From the NCBI RefSeq assembly GCF_034555375.1, contig NZ_CP140706.1, positions 425,001 to 489,000 on the forward strand: a stretch of 64,000 bases of DNA. The letters run 5' to 3'. How positions within the stretch are numbered: the first letter of the stretch is position 1; each line of letters starts with the position of its first letter. The translations under genes and the position numbers were made by a program. Positions 40,706 to 49,634 of this stretch are shown one piece after another. The notes under the pieces are model-generated. The model searched no databases and was not told the DNA's origin. It saw only the letters and a program-made list of their open reading frames with translations. This stretch comes from Pseudomonas sp. B33.4 (GTDB taxonomy: Bacteria > Pseudomonadota > Gammaproteobacteria > Pseudomonadales > Pseudomonadaceae).

Positions 40706-41431
40706 TCAGGAAACCTCTGCCAGAGGCTTGCGCGCAACGACATTCACCAACGTCTCTTCGCGCTGCCCGAACGGCTTGGGTTTGAGTAAGCCAAACCGCT
40801 CCAGCAAACCAAAATCCTTCGACCGGCTCCACCACAGATACGGGTAGGACACATTGCGTTCGCCAAACTCGAAACCCTGGCCACGAATCATCTGCAGATA
40901 CTGCGCCGCACTCTTCTGCACATGCATTGGATGGCGGAACAGCCAGCGAATCACCCACGTATCAATGTAAGCCTCGGTGGACTCGGCGAACAGCAGATAA
41001 CCGCCGGGCTTGAGTACGCGATAAAACTCGGCCAGCGCCTTTTCCTGCTCGACCAGATGATGAAAAGTCTGGTGACAGAACAACAGATCAACGCTGGCGT
41101 CCGCCACATTGAGCGTCGCGCAATCACTGCCGATCAGTTCCACGTCGAGGCCCAGACGCGCCGCTTCTGCGCCGCTCAATTCAAGGCTGTGCGGATCGGC
41201 ATCAACGCCGATCAAACGCTGTGGCGCAAAGGTCTGGCGCAGATGGCCGAATGACTTGCCCTGTCCGCAACCGGCGTCCAGCAGCACCGGACTTTCCGGC
41301 AGAGCGTCACTGAACAGTCCGTGCAGGTCATTGATCGCCACGCGCAAGACATGGTGCTGCCAGGTGTGGCTGCGCAGGAACCAGAAACCGAAACGGGTTT
41401 CCTCGACGTAGCTGTCGCTCAAGTAGTTCAT
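40706..41431 (-). CDS. SAM-dependent class I methyltransferase
   Basis: This 241-residue methyltransferase has motif I LLDAGCGQGKS, an acidic loop GVDADPHSLEL and motif III LKPGGYLLFAES. O- or C-methylation of the aryl head group is a known tailoring step in aryl polyenes and is the likely role. The start overlaps the flavoprotein stop by 4 bases. The next gene is separated from it by a REPIN. Confidence 0.85.
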   Translation of the reverse strand: MNYLSDSYVEETRFGFWFLRSHTWQHHVLRVAINDLHGLFSDALPESPVLLDAGCGQGKSFGHLRQTFAPQRLIGVDADPHSLELSGAEAARLGLDVELIGSDCATLNVADASVDLLFCHQTFHHLVEQEKALAEFYRVLKPGGYLLFAESTEAYIDTWVIRWLFRHPMHVQKSAAQYLQMIRGQGFEFGERNVSYPYLWWSRSKDFGLLERFGLLKPKPFGQREETLVNVVARKPLAEVS

Positions 41432-42675
41432 GTGGCGTCCTTTGCACAGAGTTCGGAAATCATCTTCAAACGGCGGCGCGCTTCGCTGACGAACGGGTTG
41501 CGTTCGTCCCAGGCGTAACCGGCGAGGATCGAGCAGATCATCCGGCGGATGTCGGCCTGGCTGTCTTCATAGAAAATCACGTCCTGAAAGGTCCCGGCGT
41601 ACCAGCCCTCGACGTAGCAGCGGAAGGTGTCGACGCCGCGCTTGAGTGGGTCGGCGAATTCGCTTTGCCAGTTGACGGTTTCGCCCTGCAACTGACGGTG
41701 CAGCACGGCGGCGGCCATGCTCGCCGAACGCATGGCGATGGTCACGCCGGAGGAGAACACCGGGTCAAGAAATTCTGCCGCGTTGCCGAGCAAGGCAAAG
41801 CCTGGGCCGTGCAGGGTTTTCACATTGGCGGCGTAACCGCCGAGCGTGCGCGCCGGGGTGTCCCACACAGCATTGTCGAGTACGCCGGCAAGGCTCGGGG
41901 TTTCGGCGATGAAACCGCGCAGGCAGGCATCCAGATCGCTGTCGCGGCCGTTGAAATGTTCTTGCGCTGCGACCACACCCACCGAGCAGCGGCCGTTGCT
42001 GAACGGGATCGTCCAGAACCAGATATCGCGATGTTCCGGATGGGTGGTGACAAGGATCTTTTCGCGGTCGAACGCCGGGTTGTCAATGTGATCTTCGACG
42101 TGGGTGAACACCGCCTGACGCACCGGGAAATTCGACGGTGCTTCCAGGTCCAGCAGTCGCGACAGCACGCGGCCGTAGCCGCTGGCATCCAACACGAAAT
42201 CCGCTTCAATGCGGTATTCGCTACCGTCTTCGCGGCGCACGTCGAGGCGCGGTTTTGTTCGGTCGAAATCGACGCTGACGATGGCATCGCCGTAGCGGAT
42301 TTCAACGCCTTGCAATGCCGCTTGATCGGCCAGCAGTTTGTCGAAGTCGGCGCGTTGCACCTGGAACGTGGTCGGCTTGCCATCGGTGAAGGTGTCGCTG
42401 AAATCGAAGGCGCTGTAACGCTCGCCCCAGGCGAATGCAGCGCCGGTCTTGCGCTGGAAGCCGGCGGCGTTGACGGCGTCGAGCATGCCAGCCTCTTCGA
42501 CGAAATCCAGGCAATGGCTGAGCAGGCTTTCACCGATGGAAAAGCGCGGAAAATGCTGACGCTCGATCACCAGCACATCGTGGCCCTTGCGCTTGAGCAG
42601 CGCGGCGGCGATGGCGCCGGACGGGCCGGCGCCGATGATCACGACCTGACGGGATTCCATTTCAACGATTGGCAC
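41428..42675 (-). CDS. FAD-dependent oxidoreductase with flavin-halogenase motifs
   Basis: This 415-residue flavoprotein has an N-terminal Rossmann motif GAGPSG (15-20) and the FPRFSIGESLL segment. It also carries three marks of phenol-type flavin-dependent halogenases: a Lys at residue 76 in GFQRKTGAAF, WFWTIP (WxWxIP) at 219-224, and FLDPVFSSG (Fx.Px.SxG) at 302-310. Family knowledge predicts halogenation of an electron-rich aryl, perhaps while bound to a carrier protein. The related geranylgeranyl-reductase-like flavoproteins are the alternative. The GTG at 42675 has CGGAG upstream and overlaps the antiporter gene by 14 bp; an ATG at 42660 is also possible. Confidence 0.8.
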   Translation of the reverse strand: MPIVEMESRQVVIIGAGPSGAIAAALLKRKGHDVLVIERQHFPRFSIGESLLSHCLDFVEEAGMLDAVNAAGFQRKTGAAFAWGERYSAFDFSDTFTDGKPTTFQVQRADFDKLLADQAALQGVEIRYGDAIVSVDFDRTKPRLDVRREDGSEYRIEADFVLDASGYGRVLSRLLDLEAPSNFPVRQAVFTHVEDHIDNPAFDREKILVTTHPEHRDIWFWTIPFSNGRCSVGVVAAQEHFNGRDSDLDACLRGFIAETPSLAGVLDNAVWDTPARTLGGYAANVKTLHGPGFALLGNAAEFLDPVFSSGVTIAMRSASMAAAVLHRQLQGETVNWQSEFADPLKRGVDTFRCYVEGWYAGTFQDVIFYEDSQADIRRMICSILAGYAWDERNPFVSEARRRLKMISELCAKDAT

Positions 42676-43822
42676 GCGAGCTCCGGGGCAAAGAATGTTG
42701 CAGATTCAAAGGTGCGCGATGCAGGCCGATCAGGGCCGGTAACAGCGTCGCGATCAGGCCCATCAACATCAGCGCGAAGTACAGTGCCGGGGTGATGAGT
42801 TGTTGTTGCAAGAGCAGATTGAGAAAGACGATTTCGCTGAGGCCACGAATGTTCAGCAGCACGCTTTCACGCCAGCGGCTGGCGCCTTCGAACGAGGCGC
42901 CGGCCCAGCCGAGGCCGAGCCAGTTGCCGAGCAGTTTACTGGCAATCGGCAACAGCAGCAGCGCCGCCCATTGCAGCGCGCCGAGGCTGGCGAGGGCGCT
43001 GTGCACGTCGATCTGCACGATGCCGAACGTGAGGATCAGCGGAATCGCCAGCCACGTCTGCAAACGGCTCATCCAGCGCGCCGGCAGCGGCAGCACCAGC
43101 GGCACTTTCAATACAGCCATGCACAGCAGGTAGCCGATGCCGAAAATCAGCGCGTTGAGTTTGTAGTGCTCGGCCATTACCAGCAGCGCAAAGAAACCGA
43201 GGCTGTAGGTCAGCGGGCGGCGCACACGCAACAGATTTAATAGCAACGGCACACAGGCGAGAACCAGCGGCAGCAGCAGACTGCTCAGATGCAGACTGCC
43301 CTGGGCGAGGCCGAATAACGTCCAGCAGGTCAGGTCAATGAGGATCGCGGTCTGCACCAGGCGGCGAGTGGCGGCCGGCGGATAATCGATGTGGCGCAGA
43401 TACAGGTACAGCACCGGGATCGCGGTAATCGCGAAGACCAGACCCACGGCCAGCGAGTTGAGCCACGGTTGCGCCGGCAGTAGCCAATACGCGGCGGCAA
43501 GGCCACAGGCGAACGGCACGACAAAACTCGGCACGGCGATTTTCACACTCTGCCGATCGAGTTTCAGATCGATCACGTCACTGAGAATGTGCCCGAGCAG
43601 CAGGGCAAAACTCAGGCTATAGAGGTTTTTCAGCCAGTCTGGCGCGATCAGTTCGGCACCGCTGAGCTGCCAGCCCGGTTCGATCCAGAAATACATCAGC
43701 AGCGGCAGGCCGAAGCTTGCCAGCAGCAATTGGCTGACAATCGGGATCAGGCCAAAGCGGCGGCCGACGCGGGTGGCCACGGCAAACAACGCCAGCGCCA
43801 TGAGCCAGAAGGCGACGACCAT
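42662..43822 (-). CDS. Cation:proton antiporter-like membrane protein (CPA2 type)
   Basis: This 386-residue protein has about 10-12 hydrophobic segments. The stretch VFAITAIPVLYLYL resembles the core of CPA2 sodium/proton exchangers. No C-terminal RCK/TrkA domain is present, unlike NhaP2 at the other end of the window. The start at 43822 overlaps the exporter stop (ATGA). A longer frame to 43975 inside the exporter gene is rejected. It is embedded in the polyene operon; it could support export by the proton gradient or have been co-opted for another transport role. Confidence 0.75.
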   Translation of the reverse strand: MVVAFWLMALALFAVATRVGRRFGLIPIVSQLLLASFGLPLLMYFWIEPGWQLSGAELIAPDWLKNLYSLSFALLLGHILSDVIDLKLDRQSVKIAVPSFVVPFACGLAAAYWLLPAQPWLNSLAVGLVFAITAIPVLYLYLRHIDYPPAATRRLVQTAILIDLTCWTLFGLAQGSLHLSSLLLPLVLACVPLLLNLLRVRRPLTYSLGFFALLVMAEHYKLNALIFGIGYLLCMAVLKVPLVLPLPARWMSRLQTWLAIPLILTFGIVQIDVHSALASLGALQWAALLLLPIASKLLGNWLGLGWAGASFEGASRWRESVLLNIRGLSEIVFLNLLLQQQLITPALYFALMLMGLIATLLPALIGLHRAPLNLQHSLPRSSRANR

Positions 43823-46161
43823 CACGCTGCCGGCTCCGCGACTGTGGCGGCATGCTCGTGGCGCCCGGCCCACGGTGCGAGCATGAAGCTGAAGGCCAGA
43901 CCGAGGCTCACCGACAGGCCGAAGTTGCTCACCGCCGGTGTGCTGGACACTGCCAGCAACCCAAACGACAACCACGTCGTCACAGCCGCGAGCAAGGTGC
44001 CGAGCAGACTCACCGCCGCACCGCCAACCTGTTCACGCATGAGAATCGCGTAATCGACGCTGATCGCCGTCACCAACAGCAGGCCGAACAGGCTGAACAG
44101 CGTCAGCGGTTGACCGAGCCAGCCCAGACTGGCGAGGCTGCACAGCGCGGCGAGCAACGGCAGGGCGACGATGCGCAGCGCACCGCCGAGACCGAACGGC
44201 AACATCAGCACCAGCACGATCAACGCGCAGGAAGCGAGTTTCAGTTCAGCGGCGCTGATCTGCGTCGCGGCGAAAACCTCGTTCAATTCACCGAGACGAT
44301 CGACCAGCATCACCCCCGGCAAATCCAGCGCTTGTACGCGCAGCAGCGCCGGGTTGTTCAGGCCTTGCAGACTGGTCATTGCCGCCACGCCGTCTTCGGT
44401 GGGGCCGAGCCAGAGCGTGCGATACGGCTCGCCGAGCGGGCCGGCCAATGCCGCGTCGATGTCTTCGGCGGGCACGGTCTGTAGTTGTTGCAGCTCACTT
44501 TGCAACGCGGCGAGCGGCACGCCGAGGTCGAGCAGTGGCTGCCAGTATTGCGGCAGTTTGTTCAGCGCCTGGCGCACTTGCTCTTGCTGGTTCGGCGGGC
44601 TGACCAGTTGATCGAGGGCCAGATAGCCTTGTAGCTTGTCGAGGTTGACCAGTTGCTGCAGACGTTCGCTCAGCGCGGCCTGACGCTCGAGCAATTGCTG
44701 CTGGTTTTCAGCACGAACGAGGAAAAACTGGCTGGTCGGCTGATAGCCGGTGATGCGCGCGATGGCCTGCGCTTCGTCGGTCAGATGTTGCGGTGCGCCG
44801 ACCCATTGGCGGATGTCATTCTTGCTTTGCAGCTGCACCAGACCGCCCACGCAGAACGCGATCAGCAGCGCCAGCAACACCGGTGTGCGCACGCGCTCAA
44901 GAAGTTTCTCGCGCAGGTTGACCATGCGCTCGGCCAGATGCAGCGGCCATTGTGCGGGGCGCAGTTCGACATTTTTCAGCAACGCCGGCAATAGGCACAC
45001 CGCCGACAAATACGCGCCGAGCAACCCGGCGGCGGAGAACACCGCGATTTGCGTCAGAGCCGGAAACGGCGTCCACGCCAGCGCCAGATAACCGATGGCG
45101 CTGGTGATCAGACTCAGCGTCAGCCCCGACAAGGTCAGGCGCAACGCCGGCCAACTGCGCCACGGCTTCAGGCTCCAGCTCTTCGACAGATAGTGCAGCG
45201 GATAATCCACCGCCACGCCGATCAGACTGGAACCGAGCACCAGCGTCATCACATGCATGTGACCGAATAACGCCACACACGCCACCGCACCGAACAACAT
45301 GCCAACCAGCACCGGCACGAACGCCAGCAACACGCGCCAGCGGCGAAACGCCAACAGCAGCAACAGCAGAATGCCGACGGTGGCACCGCCGCCGACCCAG
45401 GTCATTTCGCGAGTGGCTTGTTGCTGACCGTTGGCCGCGTACAGCAAACCGCTGGCAGCCAGTAGTTGCACGTCGGATTTCGCGGCCTGCTCGCGGCTGT
45501 GTTGCAGCAGTGCGGCAACTTGCAGCGGCAAGTTCATGTCGAACGCATTGCCGGTGGTGCGCGCCCGCAGCAGCACCCAGCTCTTGCCGTCGGCATCGGC
45601 AATCAGCGCGCCGCTGCCGATGTCCAGTTGTACCGAACCGTGTTGCGGCTGGCTGTTCTGGATGCGCCCGGTCAGGCCCAGCCAGTCATCCTGGCTCGGC
45701 ACCAGACTGAAACCGCTGAAAGGGTCGAACAGGGCTTGTACGCGTTGCTGAATAAACGCGTCGGGGTGTTCGATCAGCAGTTGCCGGTCATCCGCCGAGA
45801 GCATCGCCAGCCGCCCTTGCAGCAGTTGCGTGCGCAGGGCCGGTAGATCCGCTTGCAGGTTCCACTGCACTTTCTCGAACAACCCGCTGGCCTGCCATTG
45901 CTCGCCCAGCGTCTGCGCCATAGTCACCGCTTGCTGGCGATCGGCATGGCCGACCAGCACCAGCATTTCGCGATTGAGCGGCTCTTGCATGCGTTGTTCG
46001 GCGCGCAGTTCGAGGGCGTCAGGGTGGGTGCCGGGTACCAGCTCCATCAAATTCGCCGACAGCGGCGCACCGTCGCGCCACTGCCAGCCGGCCAGCGCGA
46101 CGACGGCCAGCAGGAGGATCAGAAATAGCCAGGGCAGCCTGCGTTCACTCGGCAAAGTCAT
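43822..46161 (-). CDS. MMPL/RND-family exporter
   Basis: This 779-residue transporter has the RND half-repeat layout. TM1 (WLFLILLLAVVALAGW) is followed by a large periplasmic domain and TM2-6 (near 245-420), then a second large periplasmic domain and TM8-12. It probably extracts the lipid-linked polyene from the inner membrane for delivery to the LolA-like carrier encoded next door. It overlaps the LolA-like gene by 17 bp and the antiporter gene by 1 base. Confidence 0.87.
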   Translation of the reverse strand: MTLPSERRLPWLFLILLLAVVALAGWQWRDGAPLSANLMELVPGTHPDALELRAEQRMQEPLNREMLVLVGHADRQQAVTMAQTLGEQWQASGLFEKVQWNLQADLPALRTQLLQGRLAMLSADDRQLLIEHPDAFIQQRVQALFDPFSGFSLVPSQDDWLGLTGRIQNSQPQHGSVQLDIGSGALIADADGKSWVLLRARTTGNAFDMNLPLQVAALLQHSREQAAKSDVQLLAASGLLYAANGQQQATREMTWVGGGATVGILLLLLLAFRRWRVLLAFVPVLVGMLFGAVACVALFGHMHVMTLVLGSSLIGVAVDYPLHYLSKSWSLKPWRSWPALRLTLSGLTLSLITSAIGYLALAWTPFPALTQIAVFSAAGLLGAYLSAVCLLPALLKNVELRPAQWPLHLAERMVNLREKLLERVRTPVLLALLIAFCVGGLVQLQSKNDIRQWVGAPQHLTDEAQAIARITGYQPTSQFFLVRAENQQQLLERQAALSERLQQLVNLDKLQGYLALDQLVSPPNQQEQVRQALNKLPQYWQPLLDLGVPLAALQSELQQLQTVPAEDIDAALAGPLGEPYRTLWLGPTEDGVAAMTSLQGLNNPALLRVQALDLPGVMLVDRLGELNEVFAATQISAAELKLASCALIVLVLMLPFGLGGALRIVALPLLAALCSLASLGWLGQPLTLFSLFGLLLVTAISVDYAILMREQVGGAAVSLLGTLLAAVTTWLSFGLLAVSSTPAVSNFGLSVSLGLAFSFMLAPWAGRHEHAATVAEPAA

Positions 46162-46747
46162 GTTGCTCCGCGTCGCTCAACGGTTGCCCGGTGCTGCTGT
46201 TCTGCATGCGCAGCACGGTGCTGTCGCCCTGGGTTTCCAGCAGTTCGATGGTTTGCACCAGCGCGCCACCGTCGATATTGATCTGGTTGAACACTTGCTT
46301 GAGCAGCAGCGAGCGCGGGGTCAGGGTGAGTTTCCACTGTTGTGCATCGCCGCTCAGGGCCAGTTCGAAATCCCGTTGCAGGCCACTGCTGTCACCTTGT
46401 AAAACGGCAAGGAACAAGCGGTTCTGCTCGGCGCCGGCGCTCTTGTTTGGCAGCAGTTGCCAGCCGTTGTCGTCACGCCGGGCGATGCCTTTGGCGCTGA
46501 TGCGGTAGTCCTGCTGCAGCGGGGTTTTCAGCAGCCAGAGCAGGCCGTGGTTTTTCGCCAGGACGAAATTGCCCTTGCTGAGCAGCGGCTGCGGCAGGGC
46601 GCGCAGGTGTTTTTCCTGGACGAACTGACCGTGGATCACGTCCGGTTTCGCCAGTTGTGCGCTGAGCTGTTGCAGGTCGAAGGCGTTGGCCAGCGCTGAC
46701 ATCGTCAGCAGCGCCAATACGCTCAGGCTTTTAACCAAAACATTCAT
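46145..46747 (-). CDS. LolA-like outer-membrane lipid carrier
   Basis: This 200-residue periplasmic protein has a signal peptide (LSVLALLTMSALANA). A LolA/LppX-type half-barrel follows (VIHGQFVQEKHLRALPQPL, GNFVLAKNHGLLWL). In aryl polyene clusters such proteins partner an MMPL exporter to move the pigment lipid across the periplasm. It overlaps the thioesterase gene by 4 bases. Confidence 0.87.
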   Translation of the reverse strand: MNVLVKSLSVLALLTMSALANAFDLQQLSAQLAKPDVIHGQFVQEKHLRALPQPLLSKGNFVLAKNHGLLWLLKTPLQQDYRISAKGIARRDDNGWQLLPNKSAGAEQNRLFLAVLQGDSSGLQRDFELALSGDAQQWKLTLTPRSLLLKQVFNQINIDGGALVQTIELLETQGDSTVLRMQNSSTGQPLSDAEQHDFAE

Positions 46748-47169
46748 CGCAGCATCCTTTCCACGGCATCGGTGAAGACCTTCGGCGAAGCCAGTTGCAT
46801 CTCGCGGCTGCTGACTTCAACGGCGACCTGCACCGAGCTGGCGCGGGTCAGGCGTTCACCGCTGTGCAGGTCGGAGATCAGGTAATTGATCTTCAGCCGG
46901 TTTTCCCACTCGACCAGACTGGCGCGTACATTCAGGCGCTGACCAAACACCGCGCCGCGCACATAGCGCAGTTGCAGGTCGATGATCGGCCAGGCGAAGC
47001 CGGACTCGGCCATCTGCGTGTAGTTGTGGCCGATCATGTCCAGCAGCGCACAACGGGCGACTTCGAGGTATTTGACGTAATGGCCGTGCCAGACGACGTG
47101 CATGGTGTCGATGTCGAAGAACGGCACGAGGATCTCGGTGTCGGCGTGAAGCACTCCGGCGCTACGCAT
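46744..47169 (-). CDS. 4HBT-type acyl thioesterase
   Basis: This 141-residue hotdog thioesterase has the 4-hydroxybenzoyl-CoA thioesterase signature FDIDTMHVVWHGHYVKYLE, in which the Asp is catalytic. It could release mis-primed or finished polyene from the acyl carrier protein. It overlaps the ammonia-lyase gene by 8 bp. Confidence 0.87.
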   Translation of the reverse strand: MRSAGVLHADTEILVPFFDIDTMHVVWHGHYVKYLEVARCALLDMIGHNYTQMAESGFAWPIIDLQLRYVRGAVFGQRLNVRASLVEWENRLKINYLISDLHSGERLTRASSVQVAVEVSSREMQLASPKVFTDAVERMLR

Positions 47170-48706
47170 GCAGCCTCCAGTGTTGCGCGGCGATGCGTTG
47201 CAGGCACAGGCGCAATTCGCCTTCCAGTGCGCGGTCTTCGATGACCGGCGGGAAATCCTTGGCCAACTCTGCGTGCATCGCTGCCAGCGACGGCGGCAGC
47301 GGTCGGGCGTCTTCGGCCTGGGCGCGCAGCCACACGCCTTGGTTGGCGGCGAGCAGGGTCGCGGCGGCGACCTGTTCGGTCAGCTCCAGCACACGGATCG
47401 CATCGCGGGCGGCGATGGTGCCCATGCTGACTTTGTCCTGGTTGTGGCATTCGGTGGAGCGCGAGAACACGCTGGCCGGCATGGTGTTTTTCAACGCTTC
47501 GGCGGTCCAGGCGCTGGTGCCGATCTGCACGGCTTTAAAGCCATGGTTGATCATCGCGCGATCCGCCGGCGCGCCGGAGAGATTGCTCGGCAGACCGTGG
47601 TTGTAACGCTCGTCGACCAACAAGGCGAGTTGCCGATCCAGCAGGTCAGCAACGTTGGCCACCAGGTTTTTCAGGCTGTCCATGGCGAACGCAATATGCC
47701 CGCCGTAGAAGTGCCCGCCGTGCAAAACGCGCTCGGCTTCGGCGTCGATGATCGGGTTGTCGTTAGCGCTGTTCAGCTCGGTTTCGATGAACGAACGCAG
47801 CCAGTTCAGGCTGTCGGCCAGCACGCCGAGCACGTGCGGGGCGCAGCGCAGCGAGTAGCGATCCTGCAAGCGATGCAGCGGGGCGGTCGGCGCATCAATC
47901 GCCAGATCCTTGCGCAGCCACGCGGCAACCTGCATTTGCCCCGGGTGCGGTTTGGCGGCGAACAGGCGTTCGTCGAAGTGCTCCGGGTTACCTTGCAGCG
48001 CCACCACGTTGAGCGCGGTGATGCGTGTGGCCAGTTGCAGCAGGTAATCAGCGCGAGCGAAAGCGAGGCAGGCGAGGCCGGTCATCACCGCGGTGCCGTT
48101 CATCAGTGCCAGCGCTTCTTTCGGGCGCAGCACCAGCGGTGTCCAGCCGAGTTCGCGGTGCACATCGGCAGACTGACGGCGTTCGCCACGAAACATCACT
48201 TCACGCTCGCCGGACAAGGTCGCGGCAACGTAAGACAGCGGCGTCAGATCGCCGCTGGCGCCGACCGAACCTTCTTCAGGAATCAGCGGCAGGATGTCGT
48301 ATTCGAGAAATGCGTGCAGACGCTCGAGCAATTCCACACGCACCCCGGACACGCCGTGGCACAACGACTGCAAACGCGCTGCCAGCACCGCGCGAGTGGC
48401 TTGCGCGTCGAGCAGTTTGCCGAGGCCGCAACCGTGGAAGGTGTAGAGGTGACGCGGCAACGCTTCGACGTGATGCAGCGGCACCGCGACCACGCAGGAA
48501 TCGCCGTAACCGGTGGTGACGCCGTAGATCACGCCTTCCTTGTCCAGCAGCGAATCGAGAAACCGCGCGCCTTTGGCAATGCGCTCGCGATAGTCGGCGT
48601 CGCTCTGCAACTGCACGGGCGCCTGACGGTTGGCCAGGGCCAGCACGTCTTCGATGCGCAAAGGGCGTTCGCCGAAGGTTACCGGCTCATGGGTTGGCGT
48701 CGTCAT
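47162..48706 (-). CDS. Aromatic amino acid ammonia-lyase (HAL/PAL/TAL family)
   Basis: This 514-residue lyase has the MIO cofactor triad Ala150-Ser151-Gly152 in GSVGASGDLTPL and the catalytic Tyr61 in YGVTTGYGDS. Further active-site segments are NGTAVMTGLA, QDRYSLRCAPH and ELNSANDNP. At the selectivity loop (PRHLYTFHGCG) the two key positions read Phe90-His91, unlike His-Leu of tyrosine, Phe-Leu of phenylalanine or Ser-His of histidine ammonia-lyases as I align them. In this cluster it could make a cinnamate- or coumarate-type starter from Phe or Tyr; histidine use is not excluded. Confidence 0.85.
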   Translation of the reverse strand: MTTPTHEPVTFGERPLRIEDVLALANRQAPVQLQSDADYRERIAKGARFLDSLLDKEGVIYGVTTGYGDSCVVAVPLHHVEALPRHLYTFHGCGLGKLLDAQATRAVLAARLQSLCHGVSGVRVELLERLHAFLEYDILPLIPEEGSVGASGDLTPLSYVAATLSGEREVMFRGERRQSADVHRELGWTPLVLRPKEALALMNGTAVMTGLACLAFARADYLLQLATRITALNVVALQGNPEHFDERLFAAKPHPGQMQVAAWLRKDLAIDAPTAPLHRLQDRYSLRCAPHVLGVLADSLNWLRSFIETELNSANDNPIIDAEAERVLHGGHFYGGHIAFAMDSLKNLVANVADLLDRQLALLVDERYNHGLPSNLSGAPADRAMINHGFKAVQIGTSAWTAEALKNTMPASVFSRSTECHNQDKVSMGTIAARDAIRVLELTEQVAAATLLAANQGVWLRAQAEDARPLPPSLAAMHAELAKDFPPVIEDRALEGELRLCLQRIAAQHWRLHA

Positions 48707-49634
48707 CGGTCTTCCAGAAAGGGTAAAAGTTGAACCATTGTTGCGGCGCTTCGAGGCAATAGTGACTCAGGCGCTGCGCATAGCGGGTGGCCCACTGATG
48801 AATGACCTGCTCGCGCTCGCTGCGCTTCCACAGCACGGCGTCGGCGAAGGGTTCGAGGGTCAGGCGATAGTGGCCGTCCGGTTGCTTGAGGCATATCAAC
48901 AGATTGACCGGGCATTTGAGCAAACCGGCGAGCAACCACGGGCCTTGCGGGAATGGCGCCGGGTGGCCGAGAAAGTCCACGGTGACACTGCGCCCGCCGT
49001 GCAGCGGCACGCGATCGCCGGCAATCGCCAGCCACTCGCCGCGCTCCAGGCGTTCGTGCAGTTGCAGCATGATCACCGGGTCCAGTTCGCTGACCTGAAT
49101 CAGGCGCAGATTGGTCGCCCCGGCTTCACCGAGCAGGCGATTGAATTGCTCGGCGTGTTTGGTGTGCACCAGCACGTTCATGGTGACCTTTTCACCGATC
49201 TCCGCCAGTGCACGGCAGACTTCCAGATTGCCCAAGTGCGCGCCGACCAGCAGTTGCCCGCGACTGCCACGCAACTGATTGCGCAGCAGCGCCGGGTCGA
49301 TGATTTCGATCTGCTCGATGCGAATCTTGCCGTTCCATACATCGAGCTTGTCGAGCATGGAGTCGGCGAAGGCCATGAACTGGCCGAACACCCGCCAATG
49401 CGTCGGGCGCAAATCCTCGCGCTGATTCCAGTCGGCCAAGCGCTGCTGGTATTGCCAGGCACTGCGCCGTGCGGTGCGACCGAACAGGAAAAAATACAGC
49501 ACGATGCCGTACAGCAACGGGCTGAGCAGGCGCCGGCCCAACACCTTGGCGGCGAACGCGGTGAATTTCATCAGCAGGAAACTGCCGCGCTCTTCGCGGT
49601 CGGCCCAGTGCTTCTTGTCGACTTCGTCAGTCAT
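48687..49634 (-). CDS. LpxL/HtrB-like lipid acyltransferase
   Basis: This 315-residue membrane-associated acyltransferase is of the lysophospholipid/lipid A acyltransferase family. The HxxxxE motif is in GAHLGNLEV and a second block is IAGDRVPLHGG. An N-terminal hydrophobic segment is near LLSPLLYGIVLYFFLF. It may attach the polyene acyl chain to a glycolipid carrier. The start at 49634 overlaps the glycosyltransferase stop (ATGA). A longer frame to 49910 lies inside that gene and is rejected. Confidence 0.85.
   Translation of the reverse strand: MTDEVDKKHWADREERGSFLLMKFTAFAAKVLGRRLLSPLLYGIVLYFFLFGRTARRSAWQYQQRLADWNQREDLRPTHWRVFGQFMAFADSMLDKLDVWNGKIRIEQIEIIDPALLRNQLRGSRGQLLVGAHLGNLEVCRALAEIGEKVTMNVLVHTKHAEQFNRLLGEAGATNLRLIQVSELDPVIMLQLHERLERGEWLAIAGDRVPLHGGRSVTVDFLGHPAPFPQGPWLLAGLLKCPVNLLICLKQPDGHYRLTLEPFADAVLWKRSEREQVIHQWATRYAQRLSHYCLEAPQQWFNFYPFWKTDDDANP

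Noticed and set aside
40593..40958. Long N-terminal extension of the DUF3261 lipoprotein
   Set aside because: It would translate a whole REPIN and put the lipobox in the middle of the protein.
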